In this document: positions 52,408-62,905 of the stretch, piece by piece
Position numbering within the stretch: the stretch's first letter is position 1
Layout of the letters: every line of letters begins with the position of its first letter
Assembly: GCF_019710475.1 (NCBI RefSeq)
Contig: NZ_JAJFAX010000002.1
Coordinates: 558,001 to 622,000, forward strand
DNA length: 64,000 bases
Direction of reading: 5' to 3'
Source: Glycomyces sp. TRM65418
GTDB taxonomy: Bacteria; Actinomycetota; Actinomycetes; Mycobacteriales; Micromonosporaceae
Position numbers and translations under genes: made by a program
The notes under the pieces: generated by a model
The model's input: the letters and a program-made list of their open reading frames with translations, nothing else
Told to the model about the DNA's origin: nothing
The model's database searches: none

Positions 52408-52821
52408 ATGACGATCAGCGGCACCGAAGCGAGCCTCGACGGCCTCGCGCTCACCCACCTGCCCGAGGGGCTCGGCACCCCCTCCGACTTCTCCTCCGAA
52501 TGGGAAGGCGTCGACTTCACGCAGCGCGTGTGGGAGACCCAGGTCGAGGAGGGCGTCACACGGGTCGACCTCCAGGTCCAGGTGCTGCGGGCACCGCGTT
52601 TGAAGGACCTGAAGACGCTGCGCGAATTCCTGAGGGAGTACCACGAACGGGGCGACGACTGGAGCCCCGAGCCCTTCGGCGACGACGGTTTCGTGGGGGA
52701 GGGGGAGGCCGCCCGCCTCATCGAGCCGGGCCTCGCCGTCGAGGTCCGCGATCCCTTCGGCCGCACCGGCATCGCATCGGTCAAGGCGGTCGCCGAAGGC
52801 GTCCGCCTCCCCGAGCGCTGA
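52408..52821 (+). CDS. Hypothetical soluble protein
   Basis: A 137-residue acidic protein without signal or membrane segments. Segments such as SEWEGVDFTQRVWETQVEEG, VTRVDLQVQVLRAPRLKDLK and TLREFLREYHERGDDWSPEP look like a compact alpha/beta domain. I do not recognise a family. The ATG has TACGAT exactly 6 bases upstream, suggesting a leaderless transcript. Confidence 0.6.
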   Translation: MTISGTEASLDGLALTHLPEGLGTPSDFSSEWEGVDFTQRVWETQVEEGVTRVDLQVQVLRAPRLKDLKTLREFLREYHERGDDWSPEPFGDDGFVGEGEAARLIEPGLAVEVRDPFGRTGIASVKAVAEGVRLPER

Positions 52822-52954
52822 GCCGCGACGCCGGTTGAGCGAGACCGGCAGACGTCCCTTCGCCTCTCCGGGCGCTGAAGCGGTGCCGGACGGGCAAGGC
52901 GAAGAGCGAGGGCACCCTCCGCTTACCGAACGCCGCAGGCGGAACCGCGTCCGG

Positions 52955-53872
52955 TCAGTCGAGTTCGGACCGCCAAGGCGGGTTCGCGCCCGCCCGTGAG
53001 CAGGTGATCGCCGCACACGTCGACGCGAACGCCACGGCCTCGCGGGCCTCGTCGGCGCGCAGTCCCGCCAGGTCGTCGAGCCGCAGGCGCCCATGGCGCG
53101 ACAGCCAGTCGAGCAGGGCCCCGCTGAAGGCGTCGCCCGCGCCGACCGTGTCCACCATGTCGGTCGGGGCGGCGGGCACCGCGAACGACTCGCCGCCCGC
53201 CCACACGAGCGAGCCCTCACCGCCGCGGGTCACGACGACGAGCTTGCGCCCCTTCGTGATCCACTGCTCGGCCAGCGCCACCGGGTCCGCACCGGGGTAG
53301 ATCCACGCCAAATCCTCGTCGGAGACCTTCACGATCGCCGCGAACGCGAGCCACCGCTCCAGCCGCTCCCGGTACGCGCCCCGGTCGCCGAAGAGCGCCG
53401 GGCGCATGTTCGGGTCGAGGCTCACGGTCGTCCCCGTGCTCTGGCCCGACAGCCACCGCTCGACCACCGACCCGCCGGGGTCGACGGCGAGCGCGAGCGA
53501 ACCGGCGTGGAGCGCCTCCAGACCTGGGTCCCGCGGCAGTTCGGCGGTCCGCCACTGCCAGTCGGCGGCGCCCTCCACATGGAACGTGTAGCCGGCCGAA
53601 CCGCTCGGATCCAGGGACACGATCGCCAGACTCGTCGGCTCCGGGGCGTCCACGATCCACCGCAGGTTCACATCGGACTCCGCCAGGTGCGTGCGCAGCA
53701 GCTTCCCGAACGCGTCGCCCGAGAGCCGCCCCAGAAACGCGACGTCGGAACCCAAGCGCCCCAACGCGACCGCCACGTTCATCGGACTGCCGCCCGGGTG
53801 CGCGATGGGATGCCGCGCATCGTCCTCGGCGACCTCCAGGTCGATCAGGGCCTCGCCGATCACACCGATCAT
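52955..53872 (-). CDS. PfkB-family carbohydrate kinase (second copy)
   Basis: A 305-residue ribokinase-fold kinase. The N-terminal IGVIGEALIDLEVAED and HPGGSPMNVAVALGRLGSDV carry the substrate-binding GGSPxN motif of fructokinase-like proteins. The C-terminal MVDTVGAGDAFSGALLDWLS holds the catalytic Asp. Several cysteines at the end (FASTCAAITCSRAGAN) are usual for the family. The two PfkB kinases in this window belong to the same subgroup, so overlapping or different sugars are possible. GAGAGG precedes the ATG. Confidence 0.87.
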   Translation of the reverse strand: MIGVIGEALIDLEVAEDDARHPIAHPGGSPMNVAVALGRLGSDVAFLGRLSGDAFGKLLRTHLAESDVNLRWIVDAPEPTSLAIVSLDPSGSAGYTFHVEGAADWQWRTAELPRDPGLEALHAGSLALAVDPGGSVVERWLSGQSTGTTVSLDPNMRPALFGDRGAYRERLERWLAFAAIVKVSDEDLAWIYPGADPVALAEQWITKGRKLVVVTRGGEGSLVWAGGESFAVPAAPTDMVDTVGAGDAFSGALLDWLSRHGRLRLDDLAGLRADEAREAVAFASTCAAITCSRAGANPPWRSELD

Positions 53873-54000
53873 GCGCACCAGCCTCTCGCCGTCGTCGATG
53901 CCGCGGAAACCGATGATAACCGCCCGCACGCGTACGCGCTCGCCACTGGCGGCCTCCGCCGGAGTCGACGCGCTCGGCCCCTGGAACAGGCGCCACGACC

Positions 54001-54477
54001 TCAGAGCATCTCGATCCGCAGCACCGCCACGCCGTCGAGCACCCCCAGCACGGCCACCTCGAACGTCACGCCGTTGTTGCTGATGACGCCCTTGGCGAGG
54101 CCGCCGTCGGAGGCGTACATCCTCGACTCGAACTCGCCTCCCGACACCGTGGTGCCCTTCAGCTCCAGACCCTCGGCCGTGATCTGCTCGATCGTCATCG
54201 ACGCGATCCCGGTGTCCGGGTCGAACTCGATGTCGAGCGGGGCGCGCACCTCCACCTCGCAGCTGCCGTCGTAGCAGGCCTCGAGGTCGGTGCCGTCCAC
54301 CGCCGCGGGCAGCGCGGGCTCGCTCGGCGACGGCGAGGCGGGGGTCGGCGACGGCTCCGGCGAGGCCGTCGTGGGCGACGGCGAGGGCGTCGAGGCCCCG
54401 GTGTCGGGTTCCTCGGCGCCGCAGGCGCTCAGCGCCAGCACGGTGAGCGCGGTCAGGGCGATACGGGCACGGCCCAT
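54001..54477 (-). CDS. Lipoprotein with Ser/Thr/Pro linker
   Basis: A 158-residue lipoprotein. Signal peptide ARIALTALTVLALSACGAEE has the lipobox LSAC; the Cys would be lipidated and anchor the protein to the outer face of the membrane. A 35-residue Pro/Ser/Thr linker (SPSPTTASPEPSPTPASPSP) leads to a small beta-rich domain (EVEVRAPLDIEFDPDTGIAS, ITAEGLELKGTTVSGGEF) with one probable disulfide (ACYDGSCEV). The function is unknown. Confidence 0.8.
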   Translation of the reverse strand: MGRARIALTALTVLALSACGAEEPDTGASTPSPSPTTASPEPSPTPASPSPSEPALPAAVDGTDLEACYDGSCEVEVRAPLDIEFDPDTGIASMTIEQITAEGLELKGTTVSGGEFESRMYASDGGLAKGVISNNGVTFEVAVLGVLDGVAVLRIEML

Positions 54478-54614
54478 GGTGACTCCTCGTCGGGAAAGGG
54501 GTGCCGACCGTCGGGATCGGCGACTTGCCTACATTGTGATAGGTCGCGGCGGGGACCGGTCCCGCCGCGCTCGAAACCCCACCGCCCCTGCACACCCGAT
54601 CGGCGGGAGTCGCC

Positions 54615-56957
54615 TTGGTCGTCACGATGAACCCGGAGTTCTCTCCGGCGGAACGCCTGGCCCGCCTGCGTCCCGAATACGAGCTGGCCCCCGAGCCGAT
54701 GTTCGAGACGGCCATGAGCGTCGTGTACGCCGCGAAGGACACGAGCCTGAACAACCGCCGCCGCGCGGTGAAGTTCGTCTCCGACCGCCTCAAGCCCTAC
54801 CGGGACCGGTTCGACCGCGAGTACGAGATCCTCAGCAGGCTCTCCCACCCCAACATCGTCGAGGTGATCTGCGGGACCAGGCCCGGCGAGGACCTCCGCT
54901 ACATGGTCATGCCCTGGGTCGAATCGAACCTCACCGGCCTGGTGCAGGAGCGCGGCCGCCTGGGGCCGGAACTGACGCTGCGCGTCGCCGAGCAGCTCGC
55001 GGCGGCGATCGACTTCGCCCACGCGCACGGCGTGCTCCACCGCGACGTCAAGCCCGGCAACGTCCTCATCGGCGCGGAGCACCACGTCTACCTGTGCGAC
55101 TTCGGCATCGCCAAGGACGACGCCGCCGAGGACCTCACGAAGACCGGCGAGGTCCTCGGCAGCCAGATGTGGATGGCCCCCGAGCGGTTCTGGAGGCGCG
55201 GCGACCGCGACGACGTCGACGAGACCGTCCCGGTGGACCGGCGGCCCGCCGTGGCGCCCCTCGCCCGGCGCGTCGACGTCTACTCGTTCGGGCTGGTCCT
55301 CCACTACTGCCTCACGGGCCTCACTCCTCGCGAGGACGAACCCCACGTCGACCTGCCGCCCGCCGTCGCCGAGGTCCTCCGCAAGGCCACGAGCCCCGAG
55401 CCCTTGGAGCGCTACGGCACCTGCGCCGACGTGGTCGAAGCGCTCCGGACCGCGCTCGCCGCACCGGAACGCCTTGAGCGGTCCAGGAGGCCCGGTTCCG
55501 GATGGCTCGAACGGCTGCACCGCCGTTCGGTCTACTGGACCGCCGGTGCGGCGGCGGCGATCGCCGCCGCCGCGTTCATCGTCGTGCCCCAACTCGCCAC
55601 CGGAGGCGTCATCGGCCCGAGCGACGAGGAGCTCGAACGCCTCCCCGAAGCGCTGCGCGCCGACTGCGGCTACACCGGCTCGTCCGAGGGAGGAACCGGC
55701 GCGGCGAAGGTGATCGCCTGCACCGCAGGCGCGGACGAAGTGGTCTTCAGCCTCTACGACGATCAGGCGTCCATGGACGAAGCCTACGGCGAGGCCGTCA
55801 CCGCTTCCGGTCTCGATCGCGGCACCGGCGACTGCACCTGGGCGATCGGCGCCGAGCACCGCTACCCGGCCGTCGGGGACCCGACGGGCCGCGTCCTCTG
55901 CTGGAACGCCGACGGCGCCACCCGCATCGTCTGGAGCGACGACGGGGCCCGCACCATCGCCCGCGTCGACCGCCGCGACGCCGAGGACCTCGGCCTCGCC
56001 GAGGCCTGGTCGGGCTGGGTCGGGTCCCCGGCGTTCCCCACCGCCGAGGAGCAGACCCTGCTCGACACCGTGCAGCTCGACGGCTGCCACCGTCCGCGCG
56101 CGGGCGACCTGGAGACCTACCGGAACCTCCTCGCCGCGGTCGAATGCGACCCGCCGAACGAGCACGCCGCCGCCCTCTCGTACTTCCGGTTCGCCGACCA
56201 CGAAGGCCTCCGGCACACCATCGAGGCCCACATCGCCGCCGCCGAGGCGCCCTCGGGCGTGTACTGCGGCGACGGCAGCGCCCCCGGCTTCCTCGGCTAC
56301 GACGCCCTCGACCTGCGCGGCGTCGACGTCGGCACCCTCCTGTGCCGACCCGGGGACGGCGTCCCGGCCATCGAGTGGACGCTCGACGCGGCGCTGCTCA
56401 TGGGCCGCCTCACCGGTACCGATCCCGAAACGCTCGACGACGCCTGGCGCGCCCACTACGGCTTCGGTCCGCCCACCGCCGCGGTCGTCGAGGCGGTCAA
56501 CGCCGCCGCCGACCCGCCGTTCCCGACCGCCGCCGAACAGGCCCTCCTCGACCTCGTTCCCGAACGGTCCCGAGTGGACTGCATGCGGCCGTCGCAGTGG
56601 CAGATCGAGAGCAACGTCCGCAACGAGCCGCAGGCCGCGGTCGTCTGCGGCCCGGTGCGCGGGGCGAGCACGGTCTTCTACTACCAGTTCGGCAGTGCGG
56701 CGGAGATGAACGCCGACTACGGCGGCAGCAACGACATCAGCGGACCCGACTGCACCGGCATCCCGGAGGACTTCCACGGCGACGCCCCCTACGAGCGCGA
56801 CGGCGCCACCGGCCGGCTCGGCTGCGGCACCAGCCCCAACGGCAGCGTGTGGCTGGTGTGGACCGACGACCGCCGCAACGTGCTGGGCATGGCGTTCAAC
56901 GGCTCCAGCGCCCTCGGGATCCTGGACTGGTGGCGCTACGAGGCGGGGCCGCTGTAA
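54615..56957 (+). CDS. Membrane Ser/Thr protein kinase with three-unit extracellular domain
   Basis: A 780-residue kinase. Counting from the internal ATG, the VAIK lysine is K49 (RRRAVKFV), the catalytic loop LHRDVKPGNVLI (D140, K142, N145), the metal motif CDFGIAK (D158), and APE lies at MAPERF. The glycine-rich loop is abnormal (APEPMFETAMSVVYAAKD, no GxGxxG). A membrane helix (TAGAAAAIAAAAFIVVPQL, ~303-321) leads to ~450 extracellular residues made of three Cys-containing units linked by FPTAEEQTLLDTV and FPTAAEQALLDLV. A TTG start fits GGGAG 5 bases upstream; an ATG 12 bases further is the alternative. It is convergent with an FHA protein. Confidence 0.88.
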   Translation: MVVTMNPEFSPAERLARLRPEYELAPEPMFETAMSVVYAAKDTSLNNRRRAVKFVSDRLKPYRDRFDREYEILSRLSHPNIVEVICGTRPGEDLRYMVMPWVESNLTGLVQERGRLGPELTLRVAEQLAAAIDFAHAHGVLHRDVKPGNVLIGAEHHVYLCDFGIAKDDAAEDLTKTGEVLGSQMWMAPERFWRRGDRDDVDETVPVDRRPAVAPLARRVDVYSFGLVLHYCLTGLTPREDEPHVDLPPAVAEVLRKATSPEPLERYGTCADVVEALRTALAAPERLERSRRPGSGWLERLHRRSVYWTAGAAAAIAAAAFIVVPQLATGGVIGPSDEELERLPEALRADCGYTGSSEGGTGAAKVIACTAGADEVVFSLYDDQASMDEAYGEAVTASGLDRGTGDCTWAIGAEHRYPAVGDPTGRVLCWNADGATRIVWSDDGARTIARVDRRDAEDLGLAEAWSGWVGSPAFPTAEEQTLLDTVQLDGCHRPRAGDLETYRNLLAAVECDPPNEHAAALSYFRFADHEGLRHTIEAHIAAAEAPSGVYCGDGSAPGFLGYDALDLRGVDVGTLLCRPGDGVPAIEWTLDAALLMGRLTGTDPETLDDAWRAHYGFGPPTAAVVEAVNAAADPPFPTAAEQALLDLVPERSRVDCMRPSQWQIESNVRNEPQAAVVCGPVRGASTVFYYQFGSAAEMNADYGGSNDISGPDCTGIPEDFHGDAPYERDGATGRLGCGTSPNGSVWLVWTDDRRNVLGMAFNGSSALGILDWWRYEAGPL

Positions 56958-57797
56958 CTCGGCCCAGTCGCGCTTCAGCAGCTTCAGGTCGGCCGGGGTG
57001 AGCGTGGTCGACTGGATCATGGCCCGGATGAGATTGACGTTGAGCGCGTTGCCGATCGGATTGCTCATGCCCTCGTCGCTCTTGAGGCCCGGGATCCGGT
57101 AGGGCTTGCATTCGGAGTGGGAGAAGCGCTCCCGGATCACGGCGACGACGTTGGCCGCCCGGTGCGGGATCCACGACTCGTCACCGGCGACCTCGTTGAG
57201 GTCGGCGGCGACCTGCTTCCAGGGGACCGGTTGCGGCCGCGGCAGCCCGAGCAGGTAGTTCTGCGCCAGGGAGGTCAGCACCAGCCGCTCGCGTTCGGTG
57301 AGGTCGAACTGCTGCGGCGGCAGCGTCACGGCGTCGGGCCCGGCGGTCGGGGAACCGCGGTCGGGCGCGCCGATCCGCACCTCCAGGAAGTGCAGCCGCT
57401 CGGTCGGGTCGCCGAAGAGCAGGGGCGTGTACCCGGCCGGCACGACGCGTTCGTGGCCGGTGAGCAGGATCGACTCCTCCGGGGCCAGGACCCTGATCGG
57501 CGAGCCGTCGTTGCGGATCCACCATTCGCCGCCCGCGCAGTGGAAGTGGCCGTGGAACCGGCTGATGCGCCGGTCGTCGACCCCGATCGGCAGGTGCACG
57601 TCCCCTTCGGAACGGCCGAACTCGAGCTTGATGCTGTTCGGGGGCACGGCCCAGCCCGCGTGCTCGGTGAGCGCGTAGAGCGTCCCGGGAGGCATCGGGT
57701 CGAGCGGCTCGGCCCCGCGCGGCGGGTGGGGAATCCCCGGAGCCAGGCTCCGCACCCACTCGGGCAGCACTTGCGGTGCGTATCGGTCGGTCGCCAT
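56935..57797 (-). CDS. FHA-domain protein with C-terminal helical domain; no own stop codon seen
   Basis: Residues ~35-150 form an FHA domain: NSIKLEFGRSEGDVHLPIGV, DDRRISRFHGHFHCAGGEWW, IRNDGS, with the R-S/F-H pattern that binds phosphothreonine. A helical, winged-helix-like part follows (LTERERLVLTSLAQNYLLG, HRAANVVAVIRERFSHSECK), ending ADLKLLKRDWAEL. The frame then crosses the kinase stop and stays open to a stop at 54453, fully antisense to the kinase, so the end given here is an estimate. A stop is met at 56935-56937 in a neighbouring frame, so a late frameshift or loss of the stop codon is likely. AAGGGG precedes the ATG. Confidence 0.65.
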
Positions 57798-57871
57798 GCG
57801 CATCCCCTTTGTCGGATCCGAGTCTCCTCTATTGTGCGACGAATCGGACGAACGGCGAGACCCTCACCGCG

Positions 57872-58666
57872 TCACTGCGGATCCCCGGCGCGGGACACGA
57901 GGGGCCGCCTACCGCTGCGAGCGAGCAGTCGGGCGATCACCCACGACGGCGTCAGCCGTCCGAGGGCCACGATGGCCTTGTTCTGCCAGCCCGGAACGCT
58001 CAGGGCCTTGCCGCTGCGCCAGTCCCGCAGCGCGGCCCGGGCGACGGCATCGGCGTCCAGCCAGAGGAAACCGGGGATCTTGGACATGTTCATGCCCGCG
58101 CTGTCGTGGAACTCGGTGCGCGTGAAACCGGGGCACAGCGCGGTGACGGCGACACGGTGCGGGCGGGTCTTGACGGCGGCCGACTGACTGAAATTGATGA
58201 CCCAGGCTTTGGTGGCGGAATACGTCGAACTGGGAAAGAACCCGAGCACCGATGCGATGTTGATGACGCCGCCACGCCGGCGCTCTATCATCGAGGGCAG
58301 CGCGGCGAGCGTCAGGCGAAGCACGGTCTCGGTGTGCAGCCGGGACATCGCGACCTCGGCCTGCACCGGAGTGGCGAGGAACCCCGTGGGATGCCCGAAC
58401 CCGGCGCAGTTCACCAGCAGCTCGACCCCTTCGCGGCACCGCTCCTCGACACGGGCGACATCGGCGTCCACGACGAGGTCGGCGGCGATGACCTCGCATT
58501 CGGCCGAGAGCGAAGGCGCCGTTTCTCGCAGGCGCCCGCCATTGCGATCGACGAGGACGAGCCGATACCCCTCGCGCGCGAGCCTCCTGGCGAAGGCCGC
58601 CCCGATCCCGGCTGCGGCGCCGGTGACGAGCGCCGTAGGGCGCGCCTGCGACGATGCGTCACTCAT
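57872..58666 (-). CDS. Short-chain dehydrogenase/reductase
   Basis: A 264-residue SDR. The nucleotide loop is TALVTGAAAGIGAAFARRLA, the NNAG motif reads LLVNCAGFGHPT, the catalytic Ser is in GVINIASVLGFFPS and Tyr/Lys in STYSATKAWVINFSQS. PGFTRTEFHDSAGMNMSKIP follows, typical of the DltE-like SDR subgroup that acts on lipid-like or unknown substrates. Codon choice is less GC-extreme than in its neighbours. ATG start, 6 bases after GATACT. Confidence 0.88.
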   Translation of the reverse strand: MSDASSQARPTALVTGAAAGIGAAFARRLAREGYRLVLVDRNGGRLRETAPSLSAECEVIAADLVVDADVARVEERCREGVELLVNCAGFGHPTGFLATPVQAEVAMSRLHTETVLRLTLAALPSMIERRRGGVINIASVLGFFPSSTYSATKAWVINFSQSAAVKTRPHRVAVTALCPGFTRTEFHDSAGMNMSKIPGFLWLDADAVARAALRDWRSGKALSVPGWQNKAIVALGRLTPSWVIARLLARSGRRPLVSRAGDPQ

Positions 58667-59020
58667 CGACCGAGTATCGCAGCAATCAAGCGTCCCTTGG
58701 GCACAGCGACAAGCTGATCGGCCTCGGCGGGCGCGCAAACGGCGATGGCCCTCGCCGCCCCGCCCGTCCCCGGCGGCGACCGCCTCAGACGCGATCGGCC
58801 GCTGCCGCCGAACCGCCATCGACACGGCCCCGTCCCTGGCGACGCTCAGCTAGGGCATGGCCGGCTACGGCGTCGAAGGCGTGCGAATCGGCCTGACCGT
58901 CGCCGCCGCCATCGGATGCCCGGCCCTGGCCGCCCTGCAGACCGCCGCCCGCACCCGAGCCGGCCCGCCCCAAAACCGCAAAGCACCCCGCCCGCTGAGC
59001 ACCACGCAAAGGCAGAAACA
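58667..59020. other. Intergenic region with no convincing gene
   Basis: About 350 bases between the SDR and the tRNA-Glu terminator. Short open frames exist on both strands (one plus-strand frame from 58857 opens MAGYGVEGVRIGLTVAAAIG), but none is supported by a ribosome site, and the compositions change frame along the way. It may hold remnants of a degraded gene. Confidence 0.4.
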
Positions 59021-59056
59021 GCATCAGAGCCCCGGCGAAAGCCGGGGCTCTGATGC
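59021..59056. terminator. Very strong hairpin terminator
   Basis: A 16-bp perfect stem, GCATCAGAGCCCCGGC and its complement, closed by a GAAA tetraloop, 14 bases past the 3' end of tRNA-Glu. It should end the tRNA transcript. Confidence 0.9.
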
Positions 59057-59070
59057 AATGTATTCCTCTG

Positions 59071-59143
59071 TACTCCCGAGCGGATTCGAACCGCCGTTTC
59101 CGCCTTGAGAGGGCGGCGTCCTAGGCCCCTAGACGACGGGAGC
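59071..59143 (-). tRNA. tRNA-Glu (anticodon CTC)
   Basis: A 73-base cloverleaf. Acceptor arms are GCTCCCG and CGGGAGT, the D-arm is TCGTCTAGGGGCCTAGGACG, the anticodon loop is CCCTCTCAA, and the T-arm is CGGCGGTTCGAATCCGCTCG. The anticodon CTC reads GAG. CCA is not encoded. Confidence 0.95.
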
Positions 59144-59351
59144 TCGGCCTGTGTTCCTGCGGCTTACCGCGGCAACGTCGACAAGCTTACTCGACCCTTC
59201 CGCGGGTCCGCCACCGGGATACGGCTTGTGACGTGGCCTACCAAAAGGGCGGGCCGGGCCGACGCCGACACCTTTTCAGGTGAACCCCCGTTGCGTCGGG
59301 CCCGGCCCGCCGAGCGACTCTAGCGCGCCCGCGGCGCGGGCGGCGGCGAAA

Positions 59352-59984
59352 TCACTGGTTGTGACCGGTGGCCTGACCGGTGAGCTCGCTCAGCCAGGCG
59401 GCGTCCACGCCGTCGTGGTAGTTCACGAGCTTCGCGGTGTACGCGGTCCCCCCGACCTTCGCGGTCACGCTGGCGATGACGCCCACCGTGGTCACGCACA
59501 CCTCGTACGCGCCCACCGGCGAGCCCTCCGCGCCCCGCACCTCCACGCAGTCCGCCAGCTCGCCGGCGAGCGTCGTGTCGGAGAACTCGGTCGACGCCGA
59601 GGGATCCGCGGCGGTCGCGCTCAGCCAGGACGCCACCGCGTCCTCGGCCGGCAGGATGCCTTCGAGCTCCCGGCTCAACCACACCGCCAGGTCGGTCGAC
59701 TCCTCGTTCGTCCACAGCCGCGGCCGGTCGCCCACGACGACCGCCGCCGTCCCGGCCTCCGGGTCCACCGCCACCAGCACCGACTTCTCCGAGCCCTCCA
59801 CGAGGTACTCGGCGGTGTAGGCGTGGCCCTCGCCGTCGACGAGGCGGTCGCTCAGCTCCGTCAGCGCGGCCTGGTCCTCCGAGGCCGACTCGCCGCCGGC
59901 CTCGGCGCCCGAGCATCCGGCGAGCGCGAGGAGGGCGGCCGCACTCAAGGCAGCGCAGCGCCGAAGGGCATTCTGCACGATCAT
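59352..59984 (-). CDS. Lipoprotein of unknown function
   Basis: A 210-residue lipoprotein. The signal peptide RRCAALSAAALLALAGCSGA has the lipobox LAGC. The mature part is acidic and shows a PepSY/LppX-like alternation of strands and helices (GHAYTAEYLVEGSEKSVLVA, GTAAVVVGDRPRLWTN, ASVTAKVGGTAYTAKLVNYH). Two cysteines (LADCVEVRG, AYEVCVTTV) may form a disulfide. It is probably attached to the outer face of the membrane. GGAG lies before the ATG. Confidence 0.75.
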   Translation of the reverse strand: MIVQNALRRCAALSAAALLALAGCSGAEAGGESASEDQAALTELSDRLVDGEGHAYTAEYLVEGSEKSVLVAVDPEAGTAAVVVGDRPRLWTNEESTDLAVWLSRELEGILPAEDAVASWLSATAADPSASTEFSDTTLAGELADCVEVRGAEGSPVGAYEVCVTTVGVIASVTAKVGGTAYTAKLVNYHDGVDAAWLSELTGQATGHNQ

Positions 59985-60071
59985 GGGGCTCCACTTCCAT
60001 TGCGCGAGGCGGGGGATGCCACGTGGTGTGGCGGCATCCGGGGGCACGCCTAGCACAGGTGTCTGATCTGA

Positions 60072-61695
<1,624 letters not shown>

Positions 61696-61740
61696 ATAGC
61701 GCCCGAGTCCCAGGACCCGGCGAGCACCGCGACCGCTTCG

Positions 61741-61770
61741 AAGGCCCCCGCGCTCCGGCGCGGGGGCCTT
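61741..61770 (+). terminator. Enolase terminator
   Basis: AAGGCCCCCGCG and its exact complement with a CTCCGG loop, a 12-bp stem, between the repeat array and ftsB. Confidence 0.85.
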
Positions 61771-61800
61771 CGGCGCTCCCGGATCGACTAGGCTGGCCCC

Positions 61801-62328
61801 GTGAACGCGAGCCGCCGACCCAGCCGCCCGGGAGGACGATCCACCGGTCCCGGCCGCACCCGTGCCACGCGCCGGCCCGCCCCCGGTTCGGCCGGCCGGC
61901 CCCAGGTCAAGCGGGTCCGCTACCGTCCCGCACGGCGGATCTCCCGCCGCGCCGCCGTCCTCGCGCTCGTCCTCTCCGCGCTGGCCCTCTCCTACGCCTA
62001 CCCGCTGCGCACCTACATCGAGCAGCGCATCGAGATCAACCGCCTCGAAGCCGAGCAGGCGGAGCAGTCCGAGCGCATCGAGGAGCTCGAAGCCGAGCGC
62101 GTCAAATGGGACGACCCCGAGTACGTCAAGGCGCAGATCCGCTCCAGCCTCCTCCTCGTGCCGCCCGGCGAGGACCTCGTCATCGTCGTCGACGAGGACG
62201 ATCCCAGGCACACCGGTGGCGCGGACGACGCCGAGGACCCGGACCTGTCCTGGTACGACGAGCTGGCCGCTACCTTTGAAGACGCCGACCGGCTCGACCC
62301 AGAGGAAACAGAGGAACCAGCAGAGTGA
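61801..62328 (+). CDS. ftsB: Septum formation initiator FtsB/DivIC-like
   Basis: A 175-residue bitopic protein: a long basic cytosolic arm, one membrane helix (AAVLALVLSALALSYAYPL), a coiled coil (YIEQRIEINRLEAEQAEQSE, RIEELEAERVKWDDPEYVKA) and the FtsB signature QIRSSLLLVPPGED. It acts with FtsL and FtsQ at the division site. The acidic extracellular tail is typical of actinobacteria. GTG start with TAGGCT 6 bases upstream. It heads the ftsB-DUF501-ppx group downstream of enolase. Confidence 0.92.
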   Translation: MNASRRPSRPGGRSTGPGRTRATRRPAPGSAGRPQVKRVRYRPARRISRRAAVLALVLSALALSYAYPLRTYIEQRIEINRLEAEQAEQSERIEELEAERVKWDDPEYVKAQIRSSLLLVPPGEDLVIVVDEDDPRHTGGADDAEDPDLSWYDELAATFEDADRLDPEETEEPAE

Positions 62329-62371
62329 ACGCGGTGCATGCGCAAGCCCTGGCGCTGATCGGCGGGGCCCG

Positions 62372-62905
62372 GTGAAGCCCGAAGCGTGGCCCCAGGACCC
62401 CCAGCCGGTGTCGGAGGCCGACGCGGCCGCCGTCTCCGCCCAGCTCGGCCGCCCCATCCGCGGCGCCCACGCCGTCGCGTGGCGCTGCCCCTGCGGGCAG
62501 CCCGCGGTCGTCGAGACCGAGCCGCGCCTGCCGGACGGCACCCCCTTCCCGACCACGTACTACCTGACCTGCCCGAAGGCCGCCTCGGCCATCGGCCGGC
62601 TCGAAGGCGGCGGGGTCATGAAGGACATGAACGAGCGCCTCGCCGCCGATCCCGAACTCGCCGAGCACCACCGCCGCGCCCACGAGGACTACCTCGCCCG
62701 GCGCGCGAGGCTCGGCGACGTGCCCGAGATCGAGGGCGTGTCGGCGGGCGGCCTGCCCGACCGCGTGAAATGCCTGCACGCCCTCGTCGGCCACGCGCTG
62801 GCCGCCGGACCGGGCGTCAGCCCCTTCGGCGACGAGGCGATCGAGCGCCTCCCCGAGTGGTGGCGCACCAGCAGCTGCGCCCATGGACAAGAGGAGAGCG
62901 AATGA
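62372..62905 (+). CDS. DUF501-domain protein
   Basis: A 177-residue soluble protein. The DUF501 signatures are RCPCGQPAVVETEPRLPDGT, PFPTTYYLTCPKAASAIGRL, MKDMNERLAADPELAEHHRR, DRVKCLHALVGHALAAGPG. Conserved Cys and His residues (CPCGQ, CPKA, KCLHALVGH) suggest metal binding. The function is unknown, but it is nearly always located between ftsB and ppx in actinobacteria. The stop overlaps the ppx start (ATGA). Confidence 0.92.
   Translation: MKPEAWPQDPQPVSEADAAAVSAQLGRPIRGAHAVAWRCPCGQPAVVETEPRLPDGTPFPTTYYLTCPKAASAIGRLEGGGVMKDMNERLAADPELAEHHRRAHEDYLARRARLGDVPEIEGVSAGGLPDRVKCLHALVGHALAAGPGVSPFGDEAIERLPEWWRTSSCAHGQEESE

Noticed and set aside
58785-59024. Overlapping 70-100 codon frames on both strands before tRNA-Glu
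   Set aside because: Composition is dominated by Gly/Arg/Ala, frames disagree, and no start signal is seen.
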